Positions 1-12,064 of a DNA stretch of 64,000 nt are shown here, in pieces (positions within the stretch are counted from its first letter, which is position 1; every line of letters begins with the position of its first letter). The stretch comes from Propionibacteriales bacterium (GTDB lineage Bacteria; Actinomycetota; Actinomycetes; Propionibacteriales; Nocardioidaceae): contig JAPLCC010000040.1 in the NCBI GenBank assembly GCA_026392415.1, positions 32,998 to 96,997 on the forward strand. Reading direction: 5' to 3'. The notes beneath the pieces were generated by a model. It was not told where the DNA came from. It ran no database searches and saw only the letters and a list, made by a program, of their open reading frames with translations. The translations under genes and the position numbers were made by a program.

Positions 1-2788
<2,788 letters not shown>

Positions 2789-2796
<8 letters not shown>

Positions 2797-3694
2797 CACC
2801 ACGGCCCAGCCCGTTCGTGAGGAGCTCCCGCTCCGTCCGCCGTCGGCCGACAACGGCCTGCTGGCGGTCTTCCAGCGCCGCTACCTGCTGCGGCTGCTCG
2901 TGCGCCGCGAGATCAGCGCGCGCTACCAGGGCTCGTTCCTGGGCCTGCTGTGGTCCTACATCAACCCGCTGACCCAGTTCTTCATCTACTGGTTCGTCAT
3001 CGGCGTGCTGTTCCAGCTGCACAAGGACGTCCCGAACTTCCCGATCCACCTGTTCGCCGGCCTGATCCTGGTCCACTTCTTCGTCGAGACCTTCGGCGCC
3101 GGCACCCGGTCGATCATGCGCAACAAGGCGCTCGTGGTGAAGATGGCGATGCCACGGGAGATGTTCCCCGTGGCCACCATGCTCGTCTCGCTCTACCACG
3201 TCGGTCCGCAGGTCGTGATCCTGATGGCGGCCTGCCTGCTCAACGGCTGGACCCCCGACCTGACCGGAATGGTCAGCCTGGTGCTCGCCCTGCTCATCAT
3301 CGCGTCGATCGGGCTGTCGGGGGCGCTGCTCTTCAGCGCTGCCAACGTCTTCTTCCGCGACTTCGGCAACATCGTCAACGTGCTCACGCACTTCGTCCGC
3401 TTCGGCGTACCGATGATGTACCCCTACGCGATGGTGCACGAACGGTTCGGCCGGTTCGCCGACTACTACCTGCTCAACCCCCTCGCCGATGCCGTGATCC
3501 TCTTCCAGCGTGCGTTCTGGATCGGCACCGTCTCGGACGAGGAGCAGGCGAAGTTCGCGGCCAAGGGCGAGGTGCTCATGCCCGACCACCTGCTGCTGCA
3601 CGGCGTGGCCGCACTGGCCGGATGCCTGGTCATCCTCGGCATCTCGCAGCTGGTCTTCAGCCGGCTCGAGAACAAGATCCCGGAGCGTCTCTGA
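2789..3694 (+). CDS. ABC-2 type polysaccharide exporter permease (Wzm-like)
   Basis: Multi-TM protein with ISARYQGSFLGLLWSYINPL; overlaps upstream gene and precedes the matching ATPase. Confidence 0.9.
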
Positions 3695-3695
3695 G

Positions 3696-4463
3696 ATGGC
3701 CTCGTCGATCGTGGTGGACAACGTCACCAAGGAGTTCACCCTTCGCTACCACCGGACCTTCAAGGAGGTCACGGTCGCGAAGGCCAAGGGACACAAGACC
3801 AGCGAGAAGTTCAACGCCGTCGAGGACGTCTCGTTCAAGGTCGAGCAGGGTGAGTCCATCGGCCTGATGGGACTCAACGGCTCCGGCAAGAGCACCCTTC
3901 TCAAGATGATCAACGGCGTCATGCGTCCCGACCAGGGCTCCCTGCTGACCCGGGGCCGGATCGCCGGACTGATCGCCACCGGAGCCGGCTTCCACCCGCA
4001 GCTGAGCGGCCGGGAGAACCTCGTCCTCAATGCCGCGATCCTCGGGATGAGCGAGCGCGAGCTGAAGCGGAAGTACGACGACATCGTCGAGTTCGCCGAG
4101 CTGGGTCGCACCCTCGAAGCGCCCGTGGGTCACTACTCGTCCGGCCAGCGGGCCCGCCTGGGCTTCGCTGTCGCGATCCACGTCGACTCCGACATCTTCC
4201 TCGCCGACGAGGTCCTCGCCGTGGGGGACAAGCCCTTCCGGGTCAAGTGCGTCGCGAAGATGAAGGAGATCCGCGCCAGCGGACGGACCCTCGTCTACGT
4301 CAGCCACTCCGCCGGATCCGTCAAGCGCATGTGCGACCGCGTCCTGATCCTCGAGAAGGGCCGCCTCGGTTTCGACGGCGACCCCGACGAGGCGATCCGC
4401 TACCTGCACTACGACAGTGCGGACGAGCAGGAGATCGACGACGAGATTGGCAACGACATCTGA
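3696..4463 (+). CDS. ABC polysaccharide exporter ATP-binding protein (Wzt-like)
   Basis: Walker A GLNGSGKST, signature YSSGQRARLGFAVA, Walker B IFLADEVLAVGD. Confidence 0.93.
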   Translation: MASSIVVDNVTKEFTLRYHRTFKEVTVAKAKGHKTSEKFNAVEDVSFKVEQGESIGLMGLNGSGKSTLLKMINGVMRPDQGSLLTRGRIAGLIATGAGFHPQLSGRENLVLNAAILGMSERELKRKYDDIVEFAELGRTLEAPVGHYSSGQRARLGFAVAIHVDSDIFLADEVLAVGDKPFRVKCVAKMKEIRASGRTLVYVSHSAGSVKRMCDRVLILEKGRLGFDGDPDEAIRYLHYDSADEQEIDDEIGNDI

Positions 4464-4470
4464 GTCGTGA

Positions 4471-4606
4471 GCGGCGTTGGTCGAGGAGGTTGCGCAGCAA
4501 CCGTCTCGAGGAGCGAAGCGGCGTTGGTCGAGGAGGTTGCGCAGCAACCGTCTCGAGGAGCGAAGCGGCGTTGGTCGAGGAGGTTGCGCAGCAACCGTCT
4601 CGAGAC
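4471..4606. repeat. Three tandem copies of a 47-bp palindrome-containing repeat
   Basis: gcgttggtcgaggaggttgcgcagcaaccgtctcgaggagcgaagcg recurs at 4474, 4521 and 4568; each contains GGTTGC-gca-GCAACC. Confidence 0.97.
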
Positions 4607-4772
4607 CTGCTCAGCCATGCCCCGACCCAGCCGATAAATCAGAGCGTCATCGGCGTGTCGAGTGGAAATTACAGCGTTGTAGTTACTCACGAACTCTTTC
4701 CAACTCGTGTGACGCATGTGAAAGTTGCTACTCGTGTGACAACTTCCCCGCACACACGGTTGGAGCAAAATC

Positions 4773-6902
4773 ATGTCGTCGTACTCTTCGGAGACACCTG
4801 GAAACGGGCGTCGGGTCCGGTTCGTGACCCTGTGCCAGCAGTTGCTGGCGCTGGCCGTGGTCGTGGCCGTGCTGACTCCCGCGGCGCGCACGGTCACCAT
4901 GGAAGTTCGTCCGGTCCAGCCTGTTGACGTCGTCCCGGGCGACGTGTCGCTGCGTGCGGCCGAGTTCCCGTCGACGGTGCCCACCGGCGAGGTGGACTCC
5001 GAGGTCGACCAGTACCTGTTGACCCCGCCCCGTGCGAAGGCCCAGAAGCTCGTCAGCGTGCGCGCCACCGAGAAGAGTGTCGGCAAGGGTGAGGCGATCA
5101 CCAGCGACGTGCTGCCCGTCGACGGCTACGGCACGGTCGGCGTCACCTGGGCTCCCGCCGCCGCGGTCGGCGAGGACGAGATCGGCATCAAGGTCCGGAC
5201 CCGGACCGACGGGGAGTGGTCGGACTGGACCGAGGCGGAGTACCACGACGACCACGGACCGGACCCGTCGACCGAGGAGGGCAAGAAGGCGCGTCCCGGC
5301 ACGGACGCCCTGCTCATCGGTGACGTCGACGCCGTCCAGGTCAAGGTGGCCACCGACGACGAGGCACCGGCAGACATGAAGCTCGCCGTGATCGACCCGG
5401 GCACCGCGTCCGACACAGCGAAGCAGGCCCCGGCCATCGACACCGCCCGGGTCGCGACCGAGGGCGACCCCGTCGTGGAGCCGCCGGCGACCGAAGACCC
5501 GAGCGGGGACGACGCGATCGCGCTGCAGGCCGGCTCGTCGACGCCCAAGCCGAAGATCTACTCGCGGGCCCAGTGGGGAGCCGACGAGAAGCTCCGGGAC
5601 AAGAGTTCGCTCAGCTACTACGAGGTCCACGGCGGCTTCGTCCACCACACGGTCAACGCCAACAACTACACGGCCGACCAGGTGCCGGGCATCATCCGCG
5701 GCATCTACAACTACCACGTGAAGACGCGGGGCTGGAGCGACATCGGCTACAACTTCCTCGTCGACAAGTTCGGCCGGATCTGGGAAGGCCGCGCGGGTGG
5801 TGTCGACCGTCCTGTCGTCGGCGCGCACACGCAGGGCTACAACAACTACTCCTTCGCGATGTCGGCCATCGGCAACTTCGACGTCGCCGGGGCACCCACC
5901 GCGATGGTCAACGCCTACGGCGCCCTCTTCGCCTGGAAGCTCTCGCTGCACGGCGTTGCCGCAGCCGACACGTCACAGAAGATCGGCTCGAAGTACTTCC
6001 CGGCCATCAACGGCCACCGTGACGCCGGCTCGACCGCCTGCCCGGGGCGCTACCTGTACGCCAAGATCCCGACGATCCGGTCGTTGGCCAGCGCGGCGCA
6101 GAAGAGCTTCGCGAGCCGCGAGGCCGAGGGCAACTTCGTCGGCGGGGGCACCAATGACCTGCTGGTACGCCGTACCAGCGACGGGCGGCTGTTCGCCCTC
6201 AACCTGGGCAATGTCGACGGCACGTGGAAGGTCGTCTCGCGCGTGGACACGGGCGTCAACGTCGCCAACGCCGTCAAGATCTACAAGGCCGGCGACTGGG
6301 ACAGCGACGGCTACGCCGACATGATCTCGCGCCGCAAGAGCGACGGTGTGCTCTTCCTCTACCGCGGCACGGGCGAGGGCAGGTTCGCCGCACCCGTCGT
6401 GCTCACCAACCTGCTCAAGAACATCGGCCTGCTCGCGGCCGTGGGTGACGTCACTGGCGACGGGCGCCCCGACCTGATGGCCCAGCCGACCGGCGGATCG
6501 ATGCGGATCTACCCGGGCAAGGGTGCTGCGGGCCTCGGCACGAGCTCCCACAACCTGGCGCAGAGCTACGCGGCGTACAGCCCGGTCAAGGGCTCGGCCC
6601 ACGTCCCCGCCGGCATGCTGAACGAGGACGGGGCGCCGGACAGCATCATCCGGGACGGCAACACGATCCGCCTGTACGCCGGCAACGGCCCGGGCGGCTG
6701 GGCAGCCAGCCGCACGCTCGAGGTCAAGGCCACCGGCTACGACTGGCTGCTCGGTGTCGGTCGCCTCGGCGGCAACCGGCAGCCGGACTTCATTGCTCGG
6801 GACAAGGCGACCGGACGGGCCTACATCCTGCCCGGCACGACCAATGGCTGGACCGGCCGGATCTGGCTGGGACAGCTCGGCGGGTACGACCTGGCGGCCT
6901 AG
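4773..6902 (+). CDS. Secreted N-acetylmuramoyl-L-alanine amidase (PGRP/amidase_2) with C-terminal FG-GAP/VCBS-like repeats
   Basis: Hydrophobic N-terminus; YSRAQWGADE...GFVHHTVNANNYT...GYNFLVDKFGRIWEGR...NGHRDAGSTACPG; repeated AGDWDSDGYADMISRR / VGDVTGDGRPDLMAQ. Confidence 0.93.
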   Translation: MSSYSSETPGNGRRVRFVTLCQQLLALAVVVAVLTPAARTVTMEVRPVQPVDVVPGDVSLRAAEFPSTVPTGEVDSEVDQYLLTPPRAKAQKLVSVRATEKSVGKGEAITSDVLPVDGYGTVGVTWAPAAAVGEDEIGIKVRTRTDGEWSDWTEAEYHDDHGPDPSTEEGKKARPGTDALLIGDVDAVQVKVATDDEAPADMKLAVIDPGTASDTAKQAPAIDTARVATEGDPVVEPPATEDPSGDDAIALQAGSSTPKPKIYSRAQWGADEKLRDKSSLSYYEVHGGFVHHTVNANNYTADQVPGIIRGIYNYHVKTRGWSDIGYNFLVDKFGRIWEGRAGGVDRPVVGAHTQGYNNYSFAMSAIGNFDVAGAPTAMVNAYGALFAWKLSLHGVAAADTSQKIGSKYFPAINGHRDAGSTACPGRYLYAKIPTIRSLASAAQKSFASREAEGNFVGGGTNDLLVRRTSDGRLFALNLGNVDGTWKVVSRVDTGVNVANAVKIYKAGDWDSDGYADMISRRKSDGVLFLYRGTGEGRFAAPVVLTNLLKNIGLLAAVGDVTGDGRPDLMAQPTGGSMRIYPGKGAAGLGTSSHNLAQSYAAYSPVKGSAHVPAGMLNEDGAPDSIIRDGNTIRLYAGNGPGGWAASRTLEVKATGYDWLLGVGRLGGNRQPDFIARDKATGRAYILPGTTNGWTGRIWLGQLGGYDLAA

Positions 6903-6934
6903 CCGCACGACACAACTCCATACGGCCTGGTGGT

Positions 6935-7678
6935 TCAGGCGGGGAAGCGGGCAGTGGCGCGCTCGGCGGCATACGTCGCCTCGAGTTCGCCCGGCACGGC
7001 CTGAGCCACCAGGACGAGCGAGCCGCCCTGGGTGAGCGGCTCGCTGAAGGTCGCGGGCACCACGACGGGGTTCGCGACCGAGAGGAGGCGGCCGCCGCCC
7101 ACCAGCGTGCTGGCGGCTGCCTCCCCCCACAGTTCGGCCTGGGTGACCTCGTGGTCGCCGACCAGGATCGCGACGTCGTCAGCAGTCGGCGGATCGAAGG
7201 GCGTGAAGGCGTCGGGCTGGGACCAGATCTCCACGCCGACGTCGTGGACGCCGGCGGGCAGGGGATCGCTGAACCGGACGCCGAGCGGCAGCAGCGCGCA
7301 CGCGAGGACCACGAAGTCGGTGGCCCGGGTCGCCCACCGAGCGAGGGTGTCGGGTCCGCAGACGACCGCGGCGACCTCCACCGGGGTGCCCTCCCCGGGC
7401 GGGGGTACGACGACCAGACCGCCGCTCCAGGCCGCACCGAGGAACACGGTGCCCAGCCAGTGCGGAGGCAGGTCGAGACAGATCCGGTCGCCGCGCTCGA
7501 GCCCGAACTCGTCGACCAGGAGTGCGGCGGCCTTGGCCACCCAGTTGGCCCACGTGGTGCCGGACAGCTCGACCCGCTCGCCGGTGCCGTGGTCGTAGAA
7601 CGTGACGAGAGGCTGGCCCGGATCGTTACGGAGTCTCTGGGCGAGGACGGCAGCAAAGGTGGTCGCGGTCGGAGTCAT
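6935..7678 (-). CDS. TIGR03089 family protein (AMP-ligase N-terminal-like)
   Basis: MTPTATTFAAVLAQRLRNDPGQPLVTFYDHGTGERVELSGTTWANWVAKAAALLVDEFGLERGDRICLDLPPHW. Confidence 0.85.
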   Translation of the reverse strand: MTPTATTFAAVLAQRLRNDPGQPLVTFYDHGTGERVELSGTTWANWVAKAAALLVDEFGLERGDRICLDLPPHWLGTVFLGAAWSGGLVVVPPPGEGTPVEVAAVVCGPDTLARWATRATDFVVLACALLPLGVRFSDPLPAGVHDVGVEIWSQPDAFTPFDPPTADDVAILVGDHEVTQAELWGEAAASTLVGGGRLLSVANPVVVPATFSEPLTQGGSLVLVAQAVPGELEATYAAERATARFPA

Positions 7679-7705
7679 CACTTCGACAAAGATAGGGTGC
7701 CGCGC

Positions 7706-8785
7706 ATGGGCGCTGACGAGATCCCCGGTTTCTGGGCGGTGGTTCCCGCTGGTGGTGCCGGTACGCGGCTCTGGCCGCTCTCGCGTGCCGCTTCGCCGAA
7801 GTTCCTCCACGACCTCACCGGCTCCGGCCGGTCCCTGCTCGAGCAGACCCACGATCGGTTGGCTCCGATCGTCGGCGACCGGGTCCTGGTCGTCACCGGA
7901 GCCGCCCACCGCGACGCGGTGCGCCAACAGCTCGCTGCCCTGCCTGACAGCGCAGTCCTCGCCGAACCGTCCGCGCGCGACTCGATGGCCGCGATCGGTC
8001 TCGCGGCCGCCGTGCTCGAGCGGCGCGGGGCCGAGGTGATGGGCTCGTTCGCCGCCGACCACGTCATCACCGAGCCCGATCTCTTCCGCGAAGCCGTCGT
8101 CGCAGCCGTGGATGCTGCGCGTGACGACTGGCTGGTCACCATCGGCATCCAGCCGACCTTCCCGTCCTCGGCGTTCGGCTACATCCACCAGGGCGAGCCG
8201 CTCGAGGGCCATCCGTCGGTGCGCCGCGTGGTGGAGTTCGTGGAGAAGCCGTCGGTGCCCGTGGCCGAGGAGTACCTCGCCACTGGCCGCTACCGCTGGA
8301 ACGCCGGAATGTTCGTGGTCCGCCCCACGGTCCTGCTGGACCTGCTGGCCGAACGCGACGCCGACTTCGCGGCCACCCTGCGCACGATCGCAGCAGATCC
8401 CGACCGGCTGCCCGACCTGTGGGAGCACCTGCCGCGGATCGCCATCGACCACGCCATCGCAGAACCCGCTGCCGAGAGTGGGCGGGTGGCGACGGTGCCC
8501 GGCACGTTCGGCTGGGACGACATCGGCGACTTCGACTCCCTGGCCAACCTCCTCGGTGAGCAGGAGACCTGCAGCATCCTCGGTGACGCGTCGCTGGTGC
8601 ACCGCTCTGCGGCGACCGGACTCGTCGTACCCGGCTCCGGGCGCGTGGTCGCGGTGATCGGCCTCGACGACGTGGTCGTCGTGGACACGCCCGACGCCCT
8701 CCTGGTGATGACGCGGGAACGCGCCCAGGACGTCAAGGCGATCGTCGCGGCCCTGAAGGACCAGGGCCGGACCGATCTGACCTGA
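7706..8785 (+). CDS. Mannose-1-phosphate guanylyltransferase
   Basis: AVVPAGGAGTRLWPLSRAASPKFLHDL nucleotidyltransferase motif; FVEKPS; WNAGMFV; FGWDDIGDFDSL. Confidence 0.95.
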   Translation: MGADEIPGFWAVVPAGGAGTRLWPLSRAASPKFLHDLTGSGRSLLEQTHDRLAPIVGDRVLVVTGAAHRDAVRQQLAALPDSAVLAEPSARDSMAAIGLAAAVLERRGAEVMGSFAADHVITEPDLFREAVVAAVDAARDDWLVTIGIQPTFPSSAFGYIHQGEPLEGHPSVRRVVEFVEKPSVPVAEEYLATGRYRWNAGMFVVRPTVLLDLLAERDADFAATLRTIAADPDRLPDLWEHLPRIAIDHAIAEPAAESGRVATVPGTFGWDDIGDFDSLANLLGEQETCSILGDASLVHRSAATGLVVPGSGRVVAVIGLDDVVVVDTPDALLVMTRERAQDVKAIVAALKDQGRTDLT

Positions 8786-8798
8786 CGTTCGCGAACGA

Positions 8799-9548
8799 CT
8801 ACGGGACGAAGGGCTCGGGGGAGTCGGTGAACGGGTAGTCGAGCATGAACTGGTCGAGTGCCGCACCGCTCGCCTCGGAGCAGTACTGCCACACGCCGAG
8901 CTGCTCCTGCGTCGTCGCGTTCGAGGTCCAGTGCGTGAAGGCGATGTGCTGGCCCTTCGGGAAGGCCTTGCCGTCCTTCTTCGTCCACGGCACGGCCTTG
9001 AACTTCAGGCGCCCGTTGGTGTCGTCGTCATCGAGGGTCGCGGCGATCGCCTTGATCGCGGCGACCTCCGAGGAGTCGTCGGCGGCGGTCTCGTCGTACC
9101 AGAGGATCGTGTAGCCGTGCTCGAGGTTGTGGACGAGCGACTCGAGCTCGGGACGACCGGCGGCGGTGTAGTAGCGGTTGGCCGCGGGGTCCGGCGCGAC
9201 GCCGGCCTCGTTCCAGTGCTGCCCGAAGGCCGGCGGGGCGTCCGGGTAGGTCACCTGGGTGCCGGTCGGGACGTGCTCGCTGCTGCCGGTCGCGGTCTTG
9301 GTCTCGACCTTGCCGCAGACGCTGGCCTTCGCGCCGATCTCGTCCAGGGGCGTGCCGGAGTAGCGCGCCTTCTGGATCGCGGTCTTCACCGGGTTGTATG
9401 CCGCGACGCCGACGATCAGCAGGGCAACGGCGATGCAGGCCCCCACGATGACCATGCCCTGGCGCTTTTCGGCGCCCTTCTGCTTCCGCCGGATGTCGTC
9501 GATGACTTGGCGGCGGTCCGACTTCTCGGACTTGCTGGACTTGGCCAC
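8799..9548 (-). CDS. DUF3105 domain protein
   Basis: Single N-terminal TM; PPAFGQHWNEAG...LVHNLEHGYTILWYD typical of DUF3105. Confidence 0.85.
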   Translation of the reverse strand: MAKSSKSEKSDRRQVIDDIRRKQKGAEKRQGMVIVGACIAVALLIVGVAAYNPVKTAIQKARYSGTPLDEIGAKASVCGKVETKTATGSSEHVPTGTQVTYPDAPPAFGQHWNEAGVAPDPAANRYYTAAGRPELESLVHNLEHGYTILWYDETAADDSSEVAAIKAIAATLDDDDTNGRLKFKAVPWTKKDGKAFPKGQHIAFTHWTSNATTQEQLGVWQYCSEASGAALDQFMLDYPFTDSPEPFVP

Positions 9549-9595
9549 GGTGTGGGGTACCTCGTCTGGTGAGTACGGCGCGGAACGCGGTGAGT

Positions 9596-10555
9596 CTACG
9601 GACTCGATGGTCGATAGCGCAGGTCGGTGTCCCCGGAGTCCGTCTCGGTCCGGTTCCAGCCGTGTGCGAACGCCACGATGTCGGACGCCACCGTGTGCCC
9701 GTCGGCGCTGCGCACCTCGTGCTCAGCGGTGACCTCGGCGGCGAGTCCGGCCGCACCGAGAGCGCTCACGAGCTCCTCGGCCGACACCGGCCGGCCGAAC
9801 GGCGCGCGGTCGGCGGGTGCGCCGCCGACGGCACGGATGACGGCCTCGCGGGCGCCGTAGCCGAAGAGGTCGGCGCCGTCCTCGCGGATCAGTGCGACCG
9901 CACCGGTGCCGTGGTCGTGGGGCGGCAGCACCAGGTCGGGGCGCCCGCGCAGCACGGCGCACGGGCGCGCACCGAGCTTGCCCTGGGCGAGTTCGACGGC
10001 GGATGCGATCTCGTCGGCGACCGCGGGTGCGGTGACGGCGAGCTCGTTGCCGTGGGCGTCGACCCGGCCCGCGAACGACTCGAGCACCACCACGCCGGCG
10101 GCACCGATGGCGATGTCGGTCTGCCCCTCGCGCCAGGCCCGGCCGGCTGTGTCGGTCACGAGGACGCCGACGTTGGCGCCGGTGCGTTCGGCGACCGCGA
10201 TCCGCAGGGCACGTGCCGATGCATCCGGGTCGAGGGGCAGCAGGACGGCAGCGCCCGCTGCGACGTTGGACGCATCGACGCCGGCCGCGGCCATGGTCAG
10301 GCCCAGCCGGTTGCGGACGATCCGGGTCAGTCCGCGGCGCGCGACCAGGCGCACGGCCTCGACGTCGATCCAGCGCTCGCGATCGCCGGAGACGACCCGG
10401 CCCTCAGCCTTGCTGACGACCTTGCTGGTGACGACGAGGATGTCGCCGTCGACGAGGCCCTCGCTGCCGAAGGCGCCGAGGACGGCGGCGGCGAGGTCGT
10501 CGCCCGCGGTGATCTCCGGTACGCCGTCGGGTGCGATGACGGTCAGCGGGCCCAC
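9596..10555 (-). CDS. fbiB: Coenzyme F420-0:L-glutamate ligase (FbiB, CofE-type)
   Basis: VTSKVVSKAEGRVV...VTDTAGRAWREGQTDIAIGAAG CofE motifs; GTG start overlaps fbiA end. Confidence 0.9.
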   Translation of the reverse strand: MGPLTVIAPDGVPEITAGDDLAAAVLGAFGSEGLVDGDILVVTSKVVSKAEGRVVSGDRERWIDVEAVRLVARRGLTRIVRNRLGLTMAAAGVDASNVAAGAAVLLPLDPDASARALRIAVAERTGANVGVLVTDTAGRAWREGQTDIAIGAAGVVVLESFAGRVDAHGNELAVTAPAVADEIASAVELAQGKLGARPCAVLRGRPDLVLPPHDHGTGAVALIREDGADLFGYGAREAVIRAVGGAPADRAPFGRPVSAEELVSALGAAGLAAEVTAEHEVRSADGHTVASDIVAFAHGWNRTETDSGDTDLRYRPSSP

Positions 10556-11613
10556 GGTGTCACCAGGGAGATCGCGGCGGCAGCCATCGCGGCGGTCGCG
10601 TCGTGGTCGGTCATCATCAGCGGCACGGCTGCGGTCGGGAGCCCGGCCGCCTCCAGTCGGGGGACCTGGTCGGCGTCCCGAGTGTCGATCAGCCAGCCGT
10701 CGAGGACCCCGCCGTTGCTGCGGGCGCCGTAATTGAGGCCGACTCCGGCCGCGCTCACCTCGACCCCCACGGAGTTGAGCATCTGCTCGGCCATGCCGCG
10801 GACGTGGGAGGCGCCGACGATGGGGGAGAGGCCGACGACGCGTGCGTTCGTCGCGCGCACGGCGTCGCGGATGCCGGGCACACCGAGGATCGTGCCCACC
10901 GAGACGACCGGGTTGGACGGCGGCAGGATGACCAGGTCGGCGTTCGTGATCGCGTCGAGGACCCCGGGCGCGGGGCTGGACTGGTCGAGGCCGACGAAGA
11001 CGACCGTCTCGGCCGGCACCTCGGCGTGCAGGCGCACCCAGTACTCCTGGAAGTGGACGACCCGCTTTCCGCTCGCCGCGTCGGCATCGGCGATGGCGAC
11101 ATGGGTCTCGACCCGGTCGTCGGTCATCGGGAGCAGGGTCAGCCGGTCGCCGTACGTCGGGGTCAGCCAGCGGCGGCACAATGCTTCGGTGACGGCCGAG
11201 AGCGGATAGCCCGCGTCGAGCATCTGCGTGCGGACCAGGTGGGTGGCGATGTCGCGGTCGCCGAGACCGAACCACGTCGGCTCCACGCCGTACGCCGCCA
11301 GCTCCTCCTTGGCGCTCCACGTCTCCTCGCGGCGTCCCCAGCCCCGCTCCAGGTCGATGCCCTCGCCGAGGGTGTACATCACCGTGTCGAGATCGGGGCA
11401 CACCTTGAGGCCGTGGATCCACCAGTCGTCGCCGGTGTTGGCGAGCACGGTGACGTGCGCGTCGGGGTCCACACCGGGCAGCGAACCCGAGGCGATACCG
11501 TTGAGCAGGCCCTGGAGGAACCGGGCGCCGCCCATGCCGCCGGACAGCACGGTGATCCGTCGCAGCGTGGACGCGCGGGATGTTCGGGCGGGCGATTCAA
11601 GTGTCGATTCCAC
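10543..11613 (-). CDS. fbiA: 2-phospho-L-lactate transferase / CofD family (FbiA)
   Basis: RRITVLSGGMGGARFLQGL, ANTGDDWWIHGLKVCPDLDTVMYTL, ILPPSNPVVSVGTIL; GTG start at 11613 chosen. Confidence 0.93.
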   Translation of the reverse strand: MESTLESPARTSRASTLRRITVLSGGMGGARFLQGLLNGIASGSLPGVDPDAHVTVLANTGDDWWIHGLKVCPDLDTVMYTLGEGIDLERGWGRREETWSAKEELAAYGVEPTWFGLGDRDIATHLVRTQMLDAGYPLSAVTEALCRRWLTPTYGDRLTLLPMTDDRVETHVAIADADAASGKRVVHFQEYWVRLHAEVPAETVVFVGLDQSSPAPGVLDAITNADLVILPPSNPVVSVGTILGVPGIRDAVRATNARVVGLSPIVGASHVRGMAEQMLNSVGVEVSAAGVGLNYGARSNGGVLDGWLIDTRDADQVPRLEAAGLPTAAVPLMMTDHDATAAMAAAAISLVTPWAR

Positions 11614-11677
11614 AAGGGGCAACTCTGCCGTGCGCGTCTTGCGACACGCCCGGCGGGTGTCCATAGCAGATTCGGCC

Positions 11678-11705
11678 TTGACTCTTTGGGTATGACACGT
11701 ATGTA
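11678..11705 (+). promoter_or_regulatory. Candidate sigma70-like promoter for whiB2
   Basis: TTGACT - 16 nt - TATGTA, about 50 bp upstream of the GTG start of the WhiB gene in the fbiA/whiB divergent gap. Confidence 0.45.
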
Positions 11706-11754
11706 ATTCCACAAGTGTCGTTCGGGCACGGGTCGAGTTGTAAGGGGCTAAATC

Positions 11755-12009
11755 GTGAGGGAACTGTTCCTGGTCGAAGCAGAGTCCGAAGAGCTGGGGT
11801 GGCAAGAGCGTGCGTTGTGTGCGCAGACCGATCCCGAGGCGTTCTTCCCTGAGAAGGGCGGATCGACCCGGGAGGCCAAGAAGGTCTGCCAGACGTGCGA
11901 GGTGCGCAACGACTGCCTCGAGGCGGCGCTCGGCAACGACGAGCGTTTCGGTATCTGGGGTGGTCTGTCGGAGCGCGAGCGTCGGAAGTTGAAGAAGCGC
12001 GCGGTCTGA
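11755..12009 (+). CDS. whiB2: WhiB-family iron-sulfur transcriptional regulator (WhiB2-like)
   Basis: Four conserved Cys (ALCAQTD...VCQTCEVRNDCLEAAL), GIWGGLSERERRKL; divergent from fbiA as in mycobacteria. Confidence 0.92.
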   Translation: MRELFLVEAESEELGWQERALCAQTDPEAFFPEKGGSTREAKKVCQTCEVRNDCLEAALGNDERFGIWGGLSERERRKLKKRAV

Positions 12010-12064
12010 CCCGACGCGACGACGGTTCGCCCCCCTCGGACCGTCGCACGTAGGGTTTGATCTC

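Noticed and set aside
4471-4606. Possible CRISPR array
   Set aside because: Units are contiguous 47-bp tandem copies with no variable spacers and no cas genes.
4409-5101. Minus-strand ORF with repeated [11 protein letters not shown] peptides
   Set aside because: The peptide is a translation artefact of the repeat; the same string appears in other repeat-spanning ORFs.
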